A stretch of DNA of 9,363 nt, taken from NCBI GenBank assembly GCA_046539045.1, contig JBKHHU010000145.1, forward strand, positions 1 through 9,363, given 5' to 3'. Below the pieces are notes generated by a model. The model was not told the DNA's origin. It ran no database searches and worked only from the letters and a program-made list of their open reading frames with translations. The position numbers were made by a program, and so were the translations under genes. The stretch comes from JBKHHU01 sp046539045. GTDB taxonomy: Bacteria; Planctomycetota; Phycisphaerae; SM23-33. Below are positions 1 to 7,412 of this stretch, one piece after another (the stretch's first letter is position 1; each line of letters starts with the position of its first letter).

Positions 1-25
1 ACCACGGTCTGGCGACCGTGGCTAC
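1..25 (-). repeat. REP-like palindromic element, copy 1
   Basis: Bases 2-9 and 14-21 form a perfect 8-bp stem (CCACGGTC / GACCGTGG) around a 4-base loop. Read on the minus strand the element is GTAGCCACG, then GTC, loop GCCA, then GACCGTGG. The same design recurs at 95-119 on the plus strand, with three inner base pairs changed on both sides of the stem. It is non-coding and lies downstream of the minus-strand gene at 172-1209. I infer a REP-type repeat; no transposase of the REP-associated kind is present in the window. Confidence 0.6.
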
Positions 26-94
26 TTTCTCGGGCCCCTCCGGGGCGAACGGCAGCAACGCAGCCTTACAGAAGTCCCGTAGGGACGATTGCCA

Positions 95-119
95 GTAGCC
101 ACGCGGCGCAAGCCCGTGG
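95..119 (+). repeat. REP-like palindromic element, copy 2 (inverted)
   Basis: GTAGCCACG starts the element. The stem is CCACG plus GGC (99-103, 105-107), a single C bulge at 104, a GCAA loop (108-111), and GCC plus CGTGG (112-119). It shares its ends with the element at 1-25 but differs in the inner pairs in a paired way, so stem shape is kept. A small hairpin GTCCC-GTA-GGGAC (74-86) precedes it. An 11-bp inverted repeat (42-52 GGGGCGAACGG and 151-161) brackets it. Probably a BIME-like cluster; a transcription-stopping role for the gene at 172-1209 is possible, but there is no T tract. Confidence 0.6.
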
Positions 120-171
120 AAAGCAGCCTTCGGCTCCTCCTCAGCCGGGCCCGTTCGCCCCACTGCGCGGA

Positions 172-1209
172 CTAGGTCCGCATGAGCCTCTGAATGGTAA
201 GCATCCGGAACGTAGACTCGATCTCGACCCAGGCTCGCTGCCTTCGGTTCTCTCCCAAGCCCATGTGTGAGCCGCCGTACAGGTAGTAGCAGTTGCGCTG
301 CTCCCTGAGGTAATCCCGCGGGAAGATGTACGTGTCACGAGTGGTACGGTACTGCTCCAAATCCGCCAATGCCCGGCGGAACCAGTCTGACTCACGGGCC
401 TGCGCAAACCGGGCGAACAGCTCGACCGAGAGGACCAGACGCTGTGGCGTCAGGCATGCCAGACACGCCTTGCGTGCCGCTGAGTAACTGTGTTTCCGGC
501 GATTCCAGAAATACCCGCCCGTCGTGGCCTGGAAGGATGGGTGGCAGATATACGCCATGACGTCTTCTATCTGGCATTGCTCGGTCTTGTTCGCCGGCTG
601 CCAGTGGGCCAGGGCGTATAGGTCGCAGCAGTTGGGCACAGGCAACCCTTCGTTGCCCCAACTGAATTCAGGCCGATAGATGGGCTTGTCCCGCCAAGCC
701 TTCGGCACGTCGCATGCTTCTGCAGGGCTCAGGTAGAAGTCGTAGTCGCCGTGCTTGGCCGTTCGGTGCAGGGCGGCCAGTCTCTTGGCGAAACGATCGG
801 CTAGAAGCTTATGCTCCCCGTACCCGGCGGCGACCAGAAAGCAGTCGGCAAACTCGTGGCCCATGTCGATGTAAGGCAACATCTTTTGATCGAGTTGTGG
901 CATACCTGCCCGCAGGCCGTATTCGACAAGCTTGGCCATGGCATTTTCGGCGTTTGTGTCGGCGCTGCCGTGCACGGCCCGGCTGCCGAGATTCCCCAGC
1001 CAGCGCTGGACCTCCTTCGTAGCTAGCAGGGCATCCCGCAACGCTGCCCCCTCGGCGTTGCTGACGGGATAGCCATGGTCCTGCACCAGTCGCCAGCGGA
1101 TAATCGGCCCGGCATTGGCGAAAAGCCAGTCAAGCAAGTACTGCTCTCTACGCGGCTTCACACGGTGTCTCCTTCCCTGATCCGTCTGCACGCAGGTCGT
1201 AATCTCCAT
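172..1209 (-). CDS. Uncharacterised 345-residue cysteine-rich protein
   Basis: I do not recognise a named family. The start is ATG at 1209, preceded on the minus strand by GAGGGG about six bases upstream. The frame stays open further upstream, but that extension would run through the terminator and into the tRNA, so it is not used. The protein has no signal peptide or membrane segment, so it is probably cytosolic. It holds ten cysteines, including a CC pair at 194-195 and CLAC at 249-252. It is rich in predicted helix, with many aromatics and basic residues. The most motif-like part is the C-terminal third: DLYALAH (196-202), YIFPRDYL (294-301), GLGENRR (317-323) and EIESTFRML (329-337). This resembles the layout of an all-helical (alpha/alpha toroid) protein, which is a guess. 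It stands alone, downstream of tRNA-Pro. That it is a real gene is fairly sure from the clean start and protein-like composition; its function is unknown. Confidence 0.72.
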   Translation of the reverse strand: MEITTCVQTDQGRRHRVKPRREQYLLDWLFANAGPIIRWRLVQDHGYPVSNAEGAALRDALLATKEVQRWLGNLGSRAVHGSADTNAENAMAKLVEYGLRAGMPQLDQKMLPYIDMGHEFADCFLVAAGYGEHKLLADRFAKRLAALHRTAKHGDYDFYLSPAEACDVPKAWRDKPIYRPEFSWGNEGLPVPNCCDLYALAHWQPANKTEQCQIEDVMAYICHPSFQATTGGYFWNRRKHSYSAARKACLACLTPQRLVLSVELFARFAQARESDWFRRALADLEQYRTTRDTYIFPRDYLREQRNCYYLYGGSHMGLGENRRQRAWVEIESTFRMLTIQRLMRT

Positions 1210-1210
1210 G

Positions 1211-1251
1211 CAGTCCCCTCGGCGTTCGTAAATCCAGTCCCCTCCTCGGCG
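1211..1251 (-). repeat. Short imperfect tandem duplication covering the ribosome binding site
   Basis: On the plus strand CAGTCCCCTC occurs exactly at 1211-1220 and again at 1235-1244. Both copies run on into CGGCG, the second with an extra CT. On the minus strand this gives two consecutive purine-rich Shine-Dalgarno-like GAGGGG stretches, of which the nearer one serves the ATG at 1209. It looks like a local duplication of about 24-27 bases. Confidence 0.6.
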
Positions 1252-1297
1252 AGCTCGAACCGAGCGATTCTGATGGGGATCATAAACCTTGCCAGCG

Positions 1298-1333
1298 CAA
1301 GAAGAAAGCCTTCCGTTTTCGGCGGAAGGCTTT
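1298..1333 (-). terminator. Rho-independent terminator of the tRNA-Pro gene
   Basis: A perfect 11-bp stem (1323-1333 with 1305-1315; AAAGCCTTCCG / CGGAAGGCTTT) encloses a 7-base loop. On the minus strand it is followed by a T-rich tail (CTTCTT). It begins 14 bases after the 3' end of the tRNA, so it most likely ends the tRNA transcript and separates it from the protein gene downstream. Confidence 0.82.
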
Positions 1334-1346
1334 CGCGTGAAGAAAA

Positions 1347-1420
1347 TCGGGGCGACTGGATTTGAACCAGCGGCCTCTTCGTCCCGAACGAAGCGCTCTG
1401 CCAAGCTGAGCTACGCCCCG
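1347..1420 (-). tRNA. tRNA-Pro, anticodon CGG
   Basis: The minus strand folds into a full cloverleaf of 74 bases. Acceptor CGGGGCG (1420-1414) pairs perfectly with CGCCCCG (1354-1348). The D stem is GCTC/GAGC. The anticodon stem CTTCG/CGAAG carries loop TTCGGGA, with the anticodon CGG at 1386-1384 reading CCG. The T arm is GCTGG/CCAGT with loop TTCAAAT, and the discriminator is A at 1347. C1-G72 together with A73 is the usual identity set of bacterial proline tRNA and agrees with the anticodon. The 3' CCA is not encoded, so CCA-adding enzyme is needed. It has its own promoter just upstream and a terminator after it. Confidence 0.96.
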
Positions 1421-1456
1421 GTACTCGTCTACGCGCAGGTGGTGCGCGAGAGGAGT

Positions 1457-1484
1457 AGTGTACAGTTTCGGGGCGATTCGTCAA
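1457..1484 (-). promoter_or_regulatory. Sigma70-type promoter for tRNA-Pro
   Basis: On the minus strand TTGACG (1484-1479) is followed after 16 bases by TACACT (1462-1457). Transcription would start near 1450, about 30 bases before the mature tRNA 5' end, leaving a short leader for RNase P to remove. The tRNA could also be reached by read-through from rnpB. Confidence 0.62.
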
Positions 1485-1509
1485 GAACCGCCCGCGAAAA
1501 AATGCCCGT

Positions 1510-1978
<469 letters not shown>

Positions 1979-1985
1979 CTGCAAG

Positions 1986-2013
1986 ATTATACCATTCCAC
2001 GGGCCCACGGCAA
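1986..2013 (-). promoter_or_regulatory. Promoter of rnpB
   Basis: On the minus strand a perfect TATAAT (1991-1986) lies 16 bases after TTGCCG (2013-2008). Initiation about 7 bases downstream of the -10 box falls at 1978/1979, the first base of helix P1, so no 5' processing would be needed. Confidence 0.8.
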
Positions 2014-2059
2014 ATCCCGTTACATAAGGATTAACCCTCCGCCGCGAGGACCCTTACCG

Positions 2060-2088
2060 TTGACTTGTCGGCTGCGGGGGTAGACAAT
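2060..2088 (+). promoter_or_regulatory. Promoter of mgtE, divergent from rnpB
   Basis: TTGACT (2060-2065) and GACAAT (2083-2088) are separated by 17 bases. Transcription would start near 2095, giving a leader of only about 30 bases before the ATG at 2125. That is too short for an M-box or other Mg2+ riboswitch. The same initiation point makes the in-frame TTG at 2065 an impossible start codon. Confidence 0.6.
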
Positions 2089-2124
2089 TCAGGTTGGACG
2101 CACTCGCCTCGAAAGGACTCTGGG

Positions 2125-3516
2125 ATGCTCGGAAACGCACTACAGCCGGAAATCCAGTCGCTTATCGACGCCAAGGACTTCACCACCCTCAAGTCCATCG
2201 TCGGCGATATGGAAATCCATGATCTGGCTGAGCTTCTGAGCGAAATGGAGGGCGAATCGCTGGCGGTCACCTTCCGATTGCTCAGCCAGAACCGGGCCGC
2301 GGAGGTTCTCGGCCTGCTCGAATACGAACAGCAGGAACTGCTGCTGACCAACCTGTCCAGCCGCTCGGTGGCCGAGATCTTCAACGAGATGGCCCCGGAC
2401 GACCGGACCGACATCCTCGAGGAAATGCCCGGCGAACTGGCCCAGAGGTTCATGGCCACGCTGCACGGGGACGAGCTGACCGTTGCCCGCAGCCTGATGG
2501 CCTATCAGGAAGACTCCATCGGACGTCTGATGACGCCGGAATACGTGGCCGTGAGGGAGCATTGGACCATCCAGCGGGTCTTCGAGCACATTCGCAAGGT
2601 CGGCCCAGACAAGGAAACGCTGAACGTGGTTTACGTGGTGGACGACCGCTGGAAGCTGCTGGACGAGTTGCGGCTGGAGGAGCTGGTGCTGGCGGCTCCG
2701 GAGTCGAAGGTTTCGGACCTGATGGACAACCAGGTCACGCCGGTGCTGGCTCGGGAGGACCAGGAGACGGCCATCGAGCTGTTCAAGAAGTACGACGTCA
2801 TCGTCATGCCGGTGGTCAACAACCAGAACACGCTGGTGGGCATCATCACCGTTGACGACGTGCTCGACGTGGCTGAGGAGGAAGACACCGAGGACTTCCA
2901 GAAGATGGTCGGTATGGACGCGCTGGAGAGCAGTTATTTCGCGACCAGTTGGCTGGGGATGATCCGGAAGCGCCTGCCGTGGCTGGTGATGCTGCTGCTG
3001 GCGCAGATGCTGACGACGCTGGCGCTGACGAGCTTCAACGGGGTGTACCTCTTCGCGGTGCTGGTGATTTTCATGCCGCTGATCAACTCTCCCGCAGGCA
3101 ATGCCGGTACGCAGATGGCGGGGTTGATGATTCGCGGCCTGGCGGTGCAGGAAATCGCCATGACCGACTGGAAGCGGATTCTGCTGCGGGAGATGGCTCG
3201 CGGGTTGGCGCTGGGCTGCATTCTGGCGGTGATCGGGTTTGGGGCGGCGTTTGTTTTCGCGCCGTGGGCCGGTGGGGCCGACACGCAGGTGCCGAAGCAT
3301 CAGCTCCCGCAGATCGCGCTGGCGGTGGCGATTTCGATTGCGGTAGCGGTGACGATCGCGAACCTGCTGGGCTCGATGCTCCCGTTCGTGTTCAAACGTT
3401 TCGGTATGGACCCTGCCGTGACGAGCGGCCCGTTCATCGCCTCGCTGATGGACGTCTCGGGCATCCTCGTGTACTTCACGATCGCCCTGGCGTTGCTGAA
3501 GGCGGCGGGGATGTAG
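2125..3516 (+). CDS. mgtE: MgtE-type magnesium channel/transporter, 463 aa
   Basis: MgtE is an inner-membrane Mg2+ channel gated by its own cytosolic Mg2+ sensor. Domain order matches the family. The helical N domain covers about residues 10-115. Two CBS domains follow, about 130-190 (starting near LMTPEYVAV) and 195-250 (near VIVMPVVN and ITVDDVLDVA), then an acidic connecting (plug) helix (251-280). The C-terminal membrane domain is about 283-463, with five hydrophobic helices. The signature INSPAGNAGTQ (320-330) and the last-helix motif DPAVTSGPFIASLMD (429-443) are present; the Asp at 443 fits the conserved pore acid of the family. Length is typical (about 450). The start at ATG 2125 has AAGGA seven bases upstream. 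It is monocistronic by appearance and transcribed away from rnpB. Feedback probably acts on the protein rather than on the RNA, since the leader is so short. Identification is secure. Confidence 0.95.
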   Translation: MLGNALQPEIQSLIDAKDFTTLKSIVGDMEIHDLAELLSEMEGESLAVTFRLLSQNRAAEVLGLLEYEQQELLLTNLSSRSVAEIFNEMAPDDRTDILEEMPGELAQRFMATLHGDELTVARSLMAYQEDSIGRLMTPEYVAVREHWTIQRVFEHIRKVGPDKETLNVVYVVDDRWKLLDELRLEELVLAAPESKVSDLMDNQVTPVLAREDQETAIELFKKYDVIVMPVVNNQNTLVGIITVDDVLDVAEEEDTEDFQKMVGMDALESSYFATSWLGMIRKRLPWLVMLLLAQMLTTLALTSFNGVYLFAVLVIFMPLINSPAGNAGTQMAGLMIRGLAVQEIAMTDWKRILLREMARGLALGCILAVIGFGAAFVFAPWAGGADTQVPKHQLPQIALAVAISIAVAVTIANLLGSMLPFVFKRFGMDPAVTSGPFIASLMDVSGILVYFTIALALLKAAGM

Positions 3517-3845
3517 GCGCCCTGCGGCCGCCGTGCAAGTGCCAGGTGCGAAGGGGCAAGGGAACTGGGGTCCTGCCGGGGCGTCGACTGCGTGTGGATC
3601 GGCGGCGGTGGACGAAGGCAGAAGGCAGAAGGCAAAGGGCTGCGGGTTGTTCGTGGCTAATTCGGCGGGGAGGGGCCAGGAGAGCATTGGGCGTGCCCGG
3701 GCGTTTTTGTTTGGCTTCTTCGTATTTGGCCGTTTTGAGTTTGTTTCGGATTTGCTGCTTCGATATTGGTGCTTACAGGCCGCCACCTCGCGCTGCCTTC
3801 GCGGTTTCATTTCCATGGACCAACGACTTTCTGAGGAGCTACGGG
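3517..3845. other. Gene-free gap between mgtE and the MoxR gene
   Basis: These 329 bases hold no convincing gene. The first half is G-rich and includes the tandem heptamer at 3614-3634. The stretch from about 3705 to 3780 is clearly more AT-rich than its surroundings and is the likely place for the MoxR promoter, but I see no clean -35/-10 pair. There is no convincing rho-independent terminator for mgtE; GTGCCCGGGCG before a T run (about 3690-3710) forms only a weak stem. Confidence 0.6.
3614..3634 (+). repeat. Tandem GAAGGCA heptamer, three copies
   Basis: GAAGGCA is repeated exactly three times in a row at 3614-3620, 3621-3627 and 3628-3634, then decays into AAGGG. Purine-rich on the plus strand and non-coding. 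From memory such AG-rich strings are frequent between planctomycete genes; I cannot check that here. Confidence 0.85.
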
Positions 3846-4865
<1,020 letters not shown>

Positions 4866-4896
4866 CCGCTCCCATTTCGCTCAGAGAGGAGAAACC

Positions 4897-6015
4897 ATGA
4901 ACAGACGCGACTTGCTCAAACTCGGTGCCGTCTCCGCGGGGATTGCCGCGGCAGGGCGGTTGTTGCCCGGTTCCAATGAACTGCTCGCGACAGAGGCGTC
5001 GGAGAAGTCGTCATCCGACAAGCCGTCGGGCAAGCGGATGCATCTCGGCTGTCAGCGGTGGGGCAGTAGCGACAAGCACATGCCGTTCCAGAAACGCTGC
5101 GGAGTCGAGGCCGTCTGCGCCAGCCCCGCTGCGGGCGGCCCGGACAAAATCTGGACCGTCGACACCTGCAAGGCCCGCATCAAGCAGGTGGAAGAAGCGG
5201 GCCTGCGTCTGGCGGCGATGTACTGGGGCGTGCAGCGGGAGGTGCTCGTTCCGGGCAGGCGGGACGGACTCATCGAACGCTGCCGCAAGCAGATCATCGC
5301 TGCCGGTAAGGCGGGCATCCCCGCGCTGCAGTACAACCTGCACGTCCGCACCTGGCGGGCACGCACCGGTAAAGAAGAAGGCCGCGGCGGCGGGATGTGC
5401 GGCGCGTGGGACCTGTCGAAGGTCGAGCGCCAGCGTGGCAAGCGCGACATCGGCCCGGTCGGCGAGGAGGAGATGTGGGACCGCATCGAATACTTCCTCA
5501 AGAAGGTCGTCCCGGTCGCCCACGAGCATAAGGTCGCCCTCAGCTGCCACCCACCGGATCCGCCCATGCCGAAGAACCACAAGTTCAAGATCGCCCAGGT
5601 GCTGGACACCGTCGATGGGCTCAAGCGGTTCGTCAAGATTCAGGACTCGCCGTATCACGGCATCCTGTTCTGCCAGGGCACCGTCTGGGAGATGCTCTAC
5701 AAGAAGAACAAGCCGGACGGCCTGTACGACGCGATCCGCTGGTTCTGCAGCCGGGACAAGGTCCACGGCGTGCACTTCCGCAACCTCATCGGCGGGCGGG
5801 AGAAGTTCGTCGAGACCTACCACGACGAGGGCGAGATCGACATGGTCCGTGCCGCCAAGGCGTACAAGGACAGCGGCTACACCGGCATGCTCATGCCCGA
5901 CCACACCCCGTCCCACGAGACCGACCCCGGCGGGCTGCAGCACTTCGCCTGGGCCTACGGGTATATCAAGGGCATCATCCAGGCGGTCTATGCGATGGAG
6001 CGATTGCGGGACTGA
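4897..6015 (+). CDS. Tat-exported mannonate dehydratase-like (UxuA family) protein, 372 aa
   Basis: The N-terminus is a twin-arginine signal: NRRDLLKLG (2-10), then a hydrophobic Ala/Gly stretch to about residue 25, with cleavage probably near residue 30-35. The mature part matches the UxuA TIM-barrel family, which dehydrates D-mannonate to 2-keto-3-deoxy-gluconate with a divalent metal. Family-type motifs are HPPDPP (218-223; commonly HPDDPP), FCQGT (258-262), VHFRN (292-296), EGEIDM (311-316) and MPDHTP (333-338). These supply His218, Cys259, His293 and Asp335 as likely metal-site residues; I assigned them by motif, not by alignment. Length agrees with the family once the signal is removed. 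The ATG has AGAGGAG five bases upstream. Classic UxuA is cytosolic, so export would point to extracytoplasmic uronic-acid breakdown or to another substrate. It follows the MoxR gene closely. Family confidence is high; exact substrate is uncertain. Confidence 0.85.
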   Translation: MNRRDLLKLGAVSAGIAAAGRLLPGSNELLATEASEKSSSDKPSGKRMHLGCQRWGSSDKHMPFQKRCGVEAVCASPAAGGPDKIWTVDTCKARIKQVEEAGLRLAAMYWGVQREVLVPGRRDGLIERCRKQIIAAGKAGIPALQYNLHVRTWRARTGKEEGRGGGMCGAWDLSKVERQRGKRDIGPVGEEEMWDRIEYFLKKVVPVAHEHKVALSCHPPDPPMPKNHKFKIAQVLDTVDGLKRFVKIQDSPYHGILFCQGTVWEMLYKKNKPDGLYDAIRWFCSRDKVHGVHFRNLIGGREKFVETYHDEGEIDMVRAAKAYKDSGYTGMLMPDHTPSHETDPGGLQHFAWAYGYIKGIIQAVYAMERLRD

Positions 6016-6341
6016 AGATTTCAGATCGAGTCATTGAAGATTGAGGACGGGCTTGATCGAGGTCATAGATGGATGGGAAACACGCGGAGTCTACAGGCTA
6101 CGTACATACCCTGCAGGGCGGGTTGACGCGCCGATCGTGGTCCAGGCATGCCTGCAGACGCGGCGCATATATCAGTTCTTCGCCGAGAAGCAGTGATCAT
6201 TCCTTCATCCGGTGGTTCTCCGCAACTCAGGCCCAAATTTCCGCAGCGGGACCGCCCGCCAGGCGGGCATAACTGCTGATTTTCATCGGCGGATCCGCTA
6301 GAATGCGGTGGTGACGTTTTGGCCGATGGCAGGAGCATCTG
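6016..6341. other. Gene-free gap before the DUF493 gene
   Basis: These 326 bases contain no supported gene. An AG-rich tract with repeated GA(A)GATT-like words (about 6015-6050) resembles decayed simple repeats. A hairpin GCCCGCC-A-GGCGGGC lies at 6254-6268. It has no T tract, so a terminator role is doubtful. The promoter candidate for the next gene is at the right end. Confidence 0.55.
6276..6304 (+). promoter_or_regulatory. Candidate promoter of the DUF493 gene
   Basis: TAGAAT (6299-6304) is a good -10 box, one base from consensus. Seventeen bases upstream CTGATT (6276-6281) is a poor -35. Initiation would fall near 6311, about 30 bases before the ATG. Weak evidence overall. Confidence 0.35.
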
Positions 6342-6602
6342 ATGCAGTTTCTGGAAGGCGAACCGGACGTAGAGTATCCGTGCAGGTGGGAATACCGGCT
6401 CATCGGGGCCCAGCGCGGTCCGATGGTCCAGGCCGCCAGCGAGATCGCGAGCATCTGGGAGTATACCGTGCGCGACTCCAACCGGAGCAAGACCGGCAAG
6501 TATGTCTCCGTGATACTCGAAGTCCAAGTGCCGGATGAAGGGGCGCGGCGGTTGATCTTCAAGATGCTCAGCGACCACGACGACATCATCATGGTGCTGT
6601 AG
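6342..6602 (+). CDS. DUF493/YbeD-like small protein, 86 aa
   Basis: The protein has the size and pattern of the DUF493 (YbeD) family, small ferredoxin-like alpha/beta proteins of unclear, possibly regulatory, function. Matching features are the opening YPCRWEYRLIG (12-22), a central helix (about 28-44), KTGKYVSVILEVQV (50-63) which parallels the SSKGNYHSVSI strand of E. coli YbeD, and the ending LSDHDDIIMVL (76-86) which parallels the GKIDIVRMVL end of YbeD. Total length is almost the same as YbeD (87). The start ATG at 6342 has AGGAG with a 6-base spacer. It stands alone: the next gene on the same strand begins about 110 bases later, so it could be co-transcribed with it. It lacks the lipB/dacA neighbours known from enterobacteria. 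Family assignment is by remembered pattern; I am fairly confident. Confidence 0.82.
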   Translation: MQFLEGEPDVEYPCRWEYRLIGAQRGPMVQAASEIASIWEYTVRDSNRSKTGKYVSVILEVQVPDEGARRLIFKMLSDHDDIIMVL

Positions 6603-6710
6603 CGTCGGCCAAGCCGGCCACAGCAAGGGAAGCGGGTTTCGCAACAGTCATCGCGGGCGGCGAAACGGCTTGTTAAAGAGTCAGTTACAGGCGGTTTTAG
6701 GATTGCCGTG

Positions 6711-7412
6711 ATGGCCAGAATGCATTTCCTTCAGCACGTGCCCTTTGAGGGGCCTGCGAATTTCGGTTCGTGGGCGGACCGGAACAGCTTCACGCAGACC
6801 GTTACCCACCTCTATCGGGATGAATCTCTCCCCGCCGTCAATGTGATCGACTGGCTTGTCATTCTTGGCGGGCCCATGGGTGTGGGCGACGAGGACGCCT
6901 ACCCGTGGCTGGTCAGGGAGAAGGAGTACATCCATGCAGCCATCTCTGCCGGCAAGACGGTGCTGGGGGTCTGTCTCGGCGGGCAGTTGATCGCCGAGGT
7001 GCTTGGAGCTACGGTCACCCGGAGCCCATCAACCGAGGTGGGGTGGCATGAGGTGACCCTGACCGAGCAGGCCGAGGACCTGCCGTTTCTGCGGGAGTTC
7101 TACCCGTCGTTCGTCCCGTTTCACTGGCACGGCGACATGTTCGGCATTCCCGATGGAGCGGTCCGGTTCGCCTCGTCGGAAGGCTGTCCCAATCAAGGCT
7201 TTGCGCTTGCCGGCAATGTGGTGGCGATGCAGTATCACCTTGAGTACAGCTTCGAGAGCGTGGTGAAGATGCTCGAGAACTGCGGGGACGATCTGGGCAG
7301 CGGCGGTTTCATCCAGCATCCGGTGGAGATGATGTTCTCCGACCGGGAATTCATCCGCTCCCGGTACCTGCTGGACTCGATGCTCTACTCGCTGGCCGGG
7401 CTGACCGGCTGA
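6711..7412 (+). CDS. Class I glutamine amidotransferase-like protein, 233 aa
   Basis: A stand-alone class I glutamine amidotransferase domain of the GMP-synthase-like kind, which hydrolyses glutamine (or a glutamyl substrate) to release ammonia. Visible motifs are VILGGPMGVGDED (50-62, oxyanion region), GVCLGGQ (86-92) with the nucleophile Cys88, and QYHLE (174-178) with the His176 and Glu178 of the triad. The conserved HWHGD (138-142) is also present. Length suits a single-domain protein; no synthetase domain is attached and no partner enzyme lies nearby, so the acceptor substrate is unknown. AGGA at 6699-6702 favours the ATG at 6711 (8-base spacer); GTG at 6708 or ATG at 6720 are possible alternatives. 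The last 28 bases overlap the end of the opposite-strand peptidase gene. No signal peptide, so it is cytosolic. Confidence 0.88.
   Translation: MARMHFLQHVPFEGPANFGSWADRNSFTQTVTHLYRDESLPAVNVIDWLVILGGPMGVGDEDAYPWLVREKEYIHAAISAGKTVLGVCLGGQLIAEVLGATVTRSPSTEVGWHEVTLTEQAEDLPFLREFYPSFVPFHWHGDMFGIPDGAVRFASSEGCPNQGFALAGNVVAMQYHLEYSFESVVKMLENCGDDLGSGGFIQHPVEMMFSDREFIRSRYLLDSMLYSLAGLTG

Noticed and set aside
1230..1363. AAATCCAGTC at 1230-1239 repeats the tRNA 3' region (1363-1354) and could be an attachment site
   Set aside because: The two copies are inverted relative to each other, only 10 bases long and only about 115 bases apart; no integrase is present. Probably chance.
1210..1404. N-terminal extension of the minus-strand protein gene to ATG 1404
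   Set aside because: It would be encoded by the tRNA-Pro gene and its terminator. The ATG at 1209 has its own ribosome binding site.
2065..2124. TTG start giving MgtE 20 extra residues
   Set aside because: It overlaps the -35 box of the mgtE promoter and lacks a ribosome binding site; ATG 2125 has AAGGA at good distance.
3614..3634. Possible CRISPR-like array
   Set aside because: A head-to-tail heptamer without spacers; no cas genes.
2140..3816. Long minus-strand open frame across mgtE (558 codons)
   Set aside because: The protein is extremely rich in His, Gln and Arg, as expected for the antisense of a GC-rich gene; mgtE on the plus strand is certain.
2949..3845. Upstream extension of the MoxR frame
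   Set aside because: It lies out of frame inside mgtE and is Gly/Ala/Arg/Asp-rich shadow sequence; the MoxR domain begins at ATG 3846 with GAGGAG.
5011..5943. Minus-strand open frame opposite the dehydratase gene
   Set aside because: Antisense shadow with no recognisable protein motifs; the plus strand has complete UxuA motifs.
4925..6037. Second open frame over the dehydratase gene (370 codons)
   Set aside because: Almost only Ser, Arg, Ala and Thr; a shifted-frame shadow.
6254..6268. Hairpin as terminator of the MoxR-dehydratase operon
   Set aside because: There is no T tract on either strand, and it lies about 240 bases after the stop codon.
6069..6272. 67-codon frame in the gap before the DUF493 gene
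   Set aside because: No ribosome binding site and no protein-like pattern; it ends in the hairpin region.
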